Positions 6,926-10,721 of a stretch of DNA of 10,721 nucleotides are shown piece by piece. Position numbers and translations under genes: made by a program. The stretch spans positions 1 to 10,721 of the forward strand of contig CAZQUR010000093.1 of NCBI GenBank assembly GCA_964596535.1. Reading direction: 5' to 3'. The number at the start of each line of letters is the position of its first letter. Position 1 is the first letter of the stretch. Source of the DNA: GCA-002779465 sp964596535. GTDB taxonomy: Bacteria; Desulfobacterota; Desulfobacteria; Desulfobacterales; UBA2156. A model generated the notes under the pieces. The model worked only from the letters and a program-made list of their open reading frames with translations. It ran no database searches and was not told the DNA's origin.

Positions 6926-7846
6926 TTAGTTGAGAATAAACTGCTTGGGATTCACGGGGGCCCCGCCCACAAGTACTTCATAATGCAGATGCGGACCGGT
7001 GCTGCGGCCGGTGCTGCCCACCCGGGCCACCACATCTCCCCGTTTGACGCGATCCCCCGGCTTCTTGAGGATCTTGCTCAGGTGCCCGTAACGCGTCACC
7101 ACGCCGTGTCCATGGTCGATGACGAGCACTTTCCCCAGGCCCCCATTCTTGCCGGCGGATTTTATGGTGCCGTCCGCCGGGGCGGTCACCGGGGCGCCGT
7201 GATAAACGGCGATGTCCATCCCCTGGTGAAACTCCCGGCGGCCGCTGAACGGAGATTTGCGCCAGCCGTACCGGGAAGAGATCCGTCCCGGGGTCGGATA
7301 CCCCATGGGCGTGCGCGAAAAGATTTCCTGCTGCCGTTCCAAAAGTTCCAGGAGTTCTTCAAGGGTGTGCCGGCGGTCGATGGAAACCTTTTCCAATTGC
7401 TGCATTTCCTGTCGCAGCCGGGAAAGACTTTTACCGGGGATGGCATTCATTTCCGATTTGGAATCGATATCCTCGGGAAGCGGCCCGCCCACGCCGTTTT
7501 CATCATTGTCCTCTTTCACATCCAACCCGGCGATACGTCGCAGCTTTTCCTCGAGAAGGGATATTTGGGAGAGCCTCGTCTTTAAGTGATTGATATCGGA
7601 ATCGAGCTTCTTGATCTGGTCCCAGAGATGATCCGAAGCGTCCTTTCGGTTCGGGGCAACGGCCTGATTTTGCGTCACGTGGCTGTACTGCCGCCGCAGC
7701 GAAAAATAGTCCACCACCAGAACGGCGACAACGGCCATCCCCATTGAAACAAACAGGGTCAAAAAGGCCCAGACCTTTTTGGAAAGGGTCACTTTTTTGG
7801 AATGTCCCGCCGCGGTCCCGGTGACAGAAAAGGTGATCTTCTCCAT
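6926..7846 (-). CDS. Membrane-anchored M23/LytM-family metalloendopeptidase
   Basis: This is a predicted 306-residue cell-wall peptidase that cleaves peptide bonds in peptidoglycan cross-bridges. It has a short cytoplasmic N-terminus rich in Lys, a single membrane segment (about 25-46), a periplasmic coiled-coil-like region (about 70-107 and 139-178, heptad-rich Leu/Gln/Glu), and a C-terminal LytM domain (about 183-306). The zinc and catalytic residues are present: H207 and D211 in FHQGMDIA, H255 in RYGHL, and H286 and H288 in GPHLHYEV. It therefore looks active rather than a degenerate EnvC/NlpD-type activator. The frame is open to 7975, but ATG 7844-7846 (MEKITFSVTG) is preferred because of AGGGA seven bases upstream and a sensible cytoplasmic leader. 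The next gene is secA, 388 bp downstream. No specific gene name is assigned. Confidence 0.92.
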   Translation of the reverse strand: MEKITFSVTGTAAGHSKKVTLSKKVWAFLTLFVSMGMAVVAVLVVDYFSLRRQYSHVTQNQAVAPNRKDASDHLWDQIKKLDSDINHLKTRLSQISLLEEKLRRIAGLDVKEDNDENGVGGPLPEDIDSKSEMNAIPGKSLSRLRQEMQQLEKVSIDRRHTLEELLELLERQQEIFSRTPMGYPTPGRISSRYGWRKSPFSGRREFHQGMDIAVYHGAPVTAPADGTIKSAGKNGGLGKVLVIDHGHGVVTRYGHLSKILKKPGDRVKRGDVVARVGSTGRSTGPHLHYEVLVGGAPVNPKQFILN

Positions 7847-8070
7847 GGTGATTCCCTGCCCGTATGCGTTCTGTTGACAATTTCCGGCCGGAGCCGAAGG
7901 TTTGCGTTTGCCGTTTATCCGCCGGAATCCTTGGGGTCTCCCGGGAAAGGATTCCCTTGAAGGGTCCCGATCCACAGGATCATGACCATTGAAAGGGATT
8001 TGGTGGAACGCCGACCCCTTTCGGCGAAATTTTCAGGGCTTTCGCCGAAAGGGGTGTTTTATGGAAACCG
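7847..8070. other. folD-M23 intergenic region
   Basis: This is 224 bp without a supported gene. It holds the perfect inverted repeat at 8014-8055 and a small CCCTTGAAGGG palindrome near 7958. The M23 reading frame stays open back to 7975, but the added residues look like translated spacer. No clear promoter for the M23 gene was found. Confidence 0.5.
8014..8055. terminator. Perfect 16-bp inverted repeat downstream of folD, terminator-like
   Basis: ACCCCTTTCGGCGAAA (8014-8029) and its exact reverse complement TTTCGCCGAAAGGGGT (8040-8055) flank a 10-base loop. It starts 16 bp beyond the folD stop, as expected of a terminator. On the minus strand, however, the stem is followed by CGGCGTT and not a T-tract. 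On the plus strand it is followed by GTTTTA. It may reduce read-through, protect the folD mRNA 3' end, or be a repeat. The function is inferred. Confidence 0.55.
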
Positions 8071-8979
8071 TTATTCGAGGCCGAGCTTGAACTTCAAAGA
8101 TTTCAGCGTGTTTTTCATGAGCATGGTGATGGTCATGGGGCCCACGCCCCCCGGAACCGGGGTGATCCATCCGGCGATCTCCTTGGCCGCATCAAAATCC
8201 ACGTCTCCTTTGAGAATGGCCACCTTCTTACCGGTCTTTTCGCTGATCTTCTCCCCCACCCGGTTCACCCCCACATCGATGACGCAGGCGCCGGGCTTGA
8301 TCCATTCGGGTTTCACCAGGTCGGGAACACCGGCGGCCACGATCAGGATGTCCGCCCGCTTGCAGTGCGCGTCCATGTTTTTGGTCCGGGTATGCACCAC
8401 GGTCACCGTGGAATTGGCGCCCGGGCCCTTCTGGAGCATCATGTTGGCGATGGGCTTGCCCACGATGTTGGACCGTCCCACCACCACCACCTCGGCCCCG
8501 GAGGTTTCCACGCCGGCGCGGACGATCATCTCCTGGATTCCCGCAGGCGTGCAGGGCGGAAACTTGACTTCGCTCCCCCCGATCATGAGCCGGCCCACGT
8601 TCACCGGATGAAACCCGTCCACGTCCTTGTCCGGGTTGATGGCGTTGAGGATCTTTTTTTCATCGATGTGTTTGGGAAGGGGCAACTGGACAAGGATTCC
8701 GTTGATGGTCTCATCCTTGTTGTATTTATCGATGAGAGCCAAAAGGTCTTGTTCGGAAAGATCCACGGGCTGGGTGTCCTGGATCTCCTTGAACCCCACC
8801 CGGTGGGCGGTTTTGATTTTCAGGGTCACATAAGAAACGGATGCGGGATTTTCCCCCACCAGAATGGTCACCAGGCCCGGTACCACCCCGTGCGTTTCCT
8901 TGATCTGGGCCACCTCCGCGGTGATCTCTTCCAGGATCTGTTCCCGGATTTCGGTTCCGAGTATCAACTTTGCCGGCAT
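8071..8979 (-). CDS. folD: Bifunctional methylenetetrahydrofolate dehydrogenase / methenyltetrahydrofolate cyclohydrolase
   Basis: FolD interconverts 5,10-methylene-, 5,10-methenyl- and 10-formyl-tetrahydrofolate with NAD(P)+ in the cytoplasm. It feeds purine and formyl-Met synthesis and, in acetogens and many sulfate reducers, the methyl branch of the Wood-Ljungdahl pathway. The 302-residue protein has VGENPASVSYVTLK (41-54) with the catalytic Tyr50 and Lys54, ILVQLPLPKH (95-104), INPDKDVDGFHP (114-125), PPCTPAGIQEM (141-151), the Rossmann motif VVVVGRSNIVGKP (164-176), and ITPVPGGVGPMT (272-283). The segment QKGPGANSTVTVVHTRTKN is a few residues longer than the usual GATVTxCHSRT loop. The ATG has AAGGAG seven bases upstream. 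A near-consensus promoter lies 115 nt upstream, and a perfect stem-loop follows the gene. No paired formyl-THF synthetase gene is in the window. Confidence 0.97.
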   Translation of the reverse strand: MPAKLILGTEIREQILEEITAEVAQIKETHGVVPGLVTILVGENPASVSYVTLKIKTAHRVGFKEIQDTQPVDLSEQDLLALIDKYNKDETINGILVQLPLPKHIDEKKILNAINPDKDVDGFHPVNVGRLMIGGSEVKFPPCTPAGIQEMIVRAGVETSGAEVVVVGRSNIVGKPIANMMLQKGPGANSTVTVVHTRTKNMDAHCKRADILIVAAGVPDLVKPEWIKPGACVIDVGVNRVGEKISEKTGKKVAILKGDVDFDAAKEIAGWITPVPGGVGPMTITMLMKNTLKSLKFKLGLE

Positions 8980-9052
8980 TTCGATTCTCCTTTCTTGATG
9001 TTCCTATTTATTTTCAGTGTGGGACGTAAAATCGATTGAAGCACCGGAACCT

Positions 9053-9079
9053 GGCATCCGAAAAGATCGACGCGATGCC
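9053..9079 (-). promoter_or_regulatory. Hairpin in the folD 5' leader
   Basis: In the predicted folD leader, GGCATC (9074-9079 on the minus strand) pairs with GATGCC (9053-9058) around a 15-base loop. There is no T-tract behind it, so it is not a terminator, and it does not resemble the tetrahydrofolate riboswitch as I know it. It could be incidental. Confidence 0.3.
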
Positions 9080-9100
9080 CGACTCTTGAGAATTTCGGCC

Positions 9101-9129
9101 TATGTAGTGAAAAAAGGCCGGTCTGTCAA
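9101..9129 (-). promoter_or_regulatory. Sigma70-type promoter for folD
   Basis: On the minus strand a consensus TTGACA (9124-9129) is followed by exactly 17 bases and TACATA (9101-9106). The start would be near 9094, leaving a leader of about 115 nt. The spacer contains a T-run, and the whole site overlaps the possible argC terminator. Confidence 0.7.
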
Positions 9130-9144
9130 GTGGCCCGAAACCGG
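9110..9144 (-). terminator. Possible argC intrinsic terminator overlapping the folD promoter
   Basis: On the minus strand CCGGT (9140-9144) can pair with ACCGG (9118-9122). This is followed by CC and six T residues (9110-9115), about 25 bp beyond the argC stop. An alternative GGCC/GGCC pairing gives the same geometry. The stem is short for the loop size. Confidence 0.4.
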
Positions 9145-9169
9145 TTCATTTCTCTCGCCAGGATTCCGG

Positions 9170-10207
9170 TCAAAGGGGATACGGCACGCCGGACAGCCCG
9201 GCTCTCTCGTCCAGACCGCACATGAGGTTCATGTTCTGCACCGCCTGGCCGGCGGCCCCCTTGACCAGGTTGTCGATGGCCGACATCAGGATGATCCGGC
9301 CTGCCTCCGGATCCGGAACAAAACCGATGTCGCAGAAATTGGTCCCCCGCACATGGAGGGTGTCCGGGATCCCCCCTTTACCCATCAGCCGGATAAAAGG
9401 CTTTTCCCCGTAAAACTCTTGAAATGCACGGGCCACGTCCCCGGGACCGGCGTCCTTTTTCAAGGGCGCGTAGAGGGTGGCCAGCATCCCCCGGGACATG
9501 GGAACCAGGTGCGGAACAAAGGTGATATGCACCGGCGTTTCGGCCACCCGGCCCAGGACCGCTTCCATTTCCGGGGTATGCCGGTGTGCGCCCACGTTAT
9601 ACGGCTTGAAGGACTCGGCCACCTCGCAGAAAAGGGTTTTCAAAGAAGGGGAGCGCCCGGCCCCGCTCACGCCGGATTTGGCGTCGATGATGATTCCCCT
9701 GGAGTCGATGAGCCCCGTTTGGATCAACGGGATCAACGGCAGAAGGGCGCAGGTGGGATAGCATCCGGGGTTCCCCACGAGCCGGGCGGACGCCACCCGG
9801 TCCGAAAAAACCTCGGCCAGCCCGTACACCGCTTCTTCCAGAAGGCCGGGGGCGGTGTGGGGTTGATAAAACCGTTCATAAAGGACCGGGTCCTTGAACC
9901 GGAAATCCGCGGAAAGGTCGACCACCTTGACCCCCCGGTCCAGAAGCCCGGGTACGATCTCCATGGGAAGCTTGTGGGGAAGGGCCGTGAAAACCACGTC
10001 CGCCCGGTCCCCCACGCGATCCGGATCAAAGGCTTCCAGGGGCTGTTGCACCACCCCGCGCAGGGCCGGGTAGATATCCGCCATCTCTTTTCCCACGTAT
10101 TGGGTGGAAGTCGTCACCGTCAGTGTCACGTCCGGATGCCCGGAAAGAATGCGCACCAGCTCCGCCCCGGTGTAGCCGGTGGCCCCCACGATCCCTACCC
10201 GAATCAT
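9170..10207 (-). CDS. argC: N-acetyl-gamma-glutamyl-phosphate reductase
   Basis: ArgC reduces N-acetyl-glutamyl-phosphate to N-acetyl-glutamate semialdehyde with NADPH, the third step of arginine (ornithine) synthesis, in the cytoplasm. The 345-residue protein is the long type 1 form. It has the Rossmann loop VGIVGATGYTGAEL (4-17), the VVDLSADFRF segment (95-104), the nucleophile Cys149 in GNPGCYPT (145-152), KSGVSGAGR (177-185), and HRHTPEM (208-214) with the catalytic-site histidines. The ATG at 10205-10207 has AAGGAG five bases upstream and begins right at the Rossmann strand, as in relatives. It is the first gene in transcription order in this window. No other arginine gene is adjacent, and the 514 bp upstream is repeat-rich with no clear promoter. 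Confidence 0.97.
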   Translation of the reverse strand: MIRVGIVGATGYTGAELVRILSGHPDVTLTVTTSTQYVGKEMADIYPALRGVVQQPLEAFDPDRVGDRADVVFTALPHKLPMEIVPGLLDRGVKVVDLSADFRFKDPVLYERFYQPHTAPGLLEEAVYGLAEVFSDRVASARLVGNPGCYPTCALLPLIPLIQTGLIDSRGIIIDAKSGVSGAGRSPSLKTLFCEVAESFKPYNVGAHRHTPEMEAVLGRVAETPVHITFVPHLVPMSRGMLATLYAPLKKDAGPGDVARAFQEFYGEKPFIRLMGKGGIPDTLHVRGTNFCDIGFVPDPEAGRIILMSAIDNLVKGAAGQAVQNMNLMCGLDERAGLSGVPYPL

Positions 10208-10302
10208 CGGTTCTCCTTCATCACATCACCATTGGTTTCCGCTTCCCGCGGCAACTCACTCTTTTTTGAAACGAATTTTTCAATGAAGAGATCCTCAATA
10301 AC

Positions 10303-10484
10303 AGTTGAAATCGTAAAAAACCCCATTTGGGATGGCAAAGTAAAAAGCGCCAGATGCAAGGCGCGCAAATCCTGAGGAATGAGGCGTACTTACAGGTACG
10401 CCGCAATGACCTGTCTGCGTGCAACGCACAGGCAGGCGAAGGATGCCGCGCAACGCCGCAGGTGGCCTTTTTACGAAGCCATCA
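10303..10484. repeat. Complete 182-bp inverted-repeat (MITE-like) element
   Basis: The left end reads AGTTGAAATCGTAAAA (10303-10318). The right end TTTTTACGAAGCCATCA (10468-10484) is its imperfect inverse. The inverted similarity continues inward: TAAAAAGCGCCAGATGCAAG (10331-10350) mirrors the right-hand TAAAAAGGCCACCTGCGG (minus strand), then ATCCTGAGG mirrors ATCCTTCG, and AATGAGGCGTAC mirrors CATTGCGGCGTAC. The element is thus one long imperfect palindrome. The right arm alone carries an extra small hairpin (about 10410-10436; TGCGT/ACGCA arms around GCA). No ORF of substance is present. The right part recurs at 1-83. Confidence 0.8.
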
Positions 10485-10600
10485 ATAACAGATATCCGGC
10501 AAATTTCAACCCTAACCCACTTTGCACATCTGTAATTGACGCGCCCCCTTCCGTTTTTTAAGGTAATGTACGTTTTCCGATTTTTCGACTCGCGTTTTTT

Positions 10601-10721
10601 CCCTCTCCCTTGGGGGAGACATTCCACAGTTTTTCCCTCTCCCTTGAGGGAGACATTTCACAGTTATTCCCTCTCCCTTGAGGGAGACATTTCACAGTTA
10701 TTCCCTCTCCCTTGAGGGAGA
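10601..10721. repeat. Tandem array of 34-bp units with palindromic cores, running off the window
   Basis: Units start at 10601, 10635, 10669 and 10703, exactly 34 bp apart. The unit core is CCCTCTCCCTTGAGGGAGA, followed by CATTTCACAGTTATT. The first unit is the most diverged (TTGGGGGAG and CATTCCACAG), units two and three are nearly identical, and the fourth is cut by the window edge. The whole period is conserved, including the segment between palindromes, so this is a simple tandem repeat and not a CRISPR. Confidence 0.9.

Larger units (their letters stand above)
10208..10721. other. 514-bp non-coding, repeat-rich region upstream of argC
   Basis: There is no credible gene. From left to right it holds about 95 bp of argC leader without an obvious -35/-10 pair, the complete inverted-repeat element (10303-10484), an unremarkable AT-richer spacer (10485-10600), and a 34-bp tandem array that continues past the window end. 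The open frames here run through the repeat and show no family features. Confidence 0.65.

Noticed and set aside
7873..7880. TTGACA on the plus strand in the folD-M23 gap
   Set aside because: No -10 hexamer at suitable distance and no plus-strand gene downstream.
7847..7975. N-terminal extension of the M23 protein by 43 residues
   Set aside because: The downstream ATG has a good ribosome site and gives a sensible cytoplasmic leader before the membrane segment.
8980..9094. Tetrahydrofolate riboswitch in the folD leader
   Set aside because: The leader has one simple hairpin, not the pseudoknotted junction of that class, and the class is known mainly from Firmicutes.
9017..10375. 452-codon plus-strand open frame opposite argC
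   Set aside because: It is mostly antisense to argC and runs into the repeat element; it looks like a shadow frame.
10295..10627. 110-codon minus-strand open frame upstream of argC
   Set aside because: It is a translation of the inverted-repeat element and the edge of the tandem array. Such repeat-derived hypothetical proteins are usual annotation artefacts.
10601..10721. Possible CRISPR array (regular 34-bp spacing)
   Set aside because: The entire 34-bp period is repeated, so there are no unique spacers, and no cas genes are in the window.

Overview
The window is bacterial chromosome carrying eight protein-coding genes, all on the minus strand. In transcription order (right to left) they are argC, folD, an M23/LytM peptidase gene, secA, clpS, clpA, aat and a HIT-family gene. 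All eight are full-length and recognisable. The protein sequences, moderately high GC, good AAGGAG-type ribosome binding sites and the style of the repeats suggest a Desulfobacterota (deltaproteobacterial sulfate-reducer-like) genome. That placement is inferred from memory of these families and was not tested by a search.

Layout by region. Positions 1-83 hold the right half of an inverted-repeat element whose outer end supplies the stop codon of the HIT gene (81-413). aat (426-1139), clpA (1308-3554) and clpS (3559-3873) follow upstream of HIT and probably form one transcript. It would start at a strong sigma70-type promoter at 3941-3969, just behind secA (4012-6537). Between secA and the M23 gene (6926-7846) is a 388-bp non-coding stretch with another short inverted-repeat element and a palindrome. 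folD (8071-8979) has its own promoter at 9101-9129. A perfect 16-bp inverted repeat lies between folD and the M23 gene. argC (9170-10207) is the most upstream gene. The last 514 bp are non-coding and hold a complete 182-bp copy of the element seen at position 1, then a tandem array of 34-bp units that runs off the window.

How the genes fit together. aat, clpS and clpA form a compact Leu/N-degron module: Aat adds Leu or Phe to proteins with N-terminal Lys or Arg, ClpS captures the new N-degron, and ClpA unfolds the substrate for ClpP (not in this window). SecA and the membrane-anchored M23 peptidase are envelope functions (protein export and murein cleavage). ArgC (arginine synthesis) and FolD (one-carbon folate metabolism) are central metabolism. 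The gene content is ordinary. The unusual material is between genes: a family of small elements sharing TCGTAAAAA-type ends, one of which ends the HIT gene, and a palindromic CTCCCTTGAGGGAG motif that is dispersed and also arrayed in tandem. No novel multi-gene system was found.
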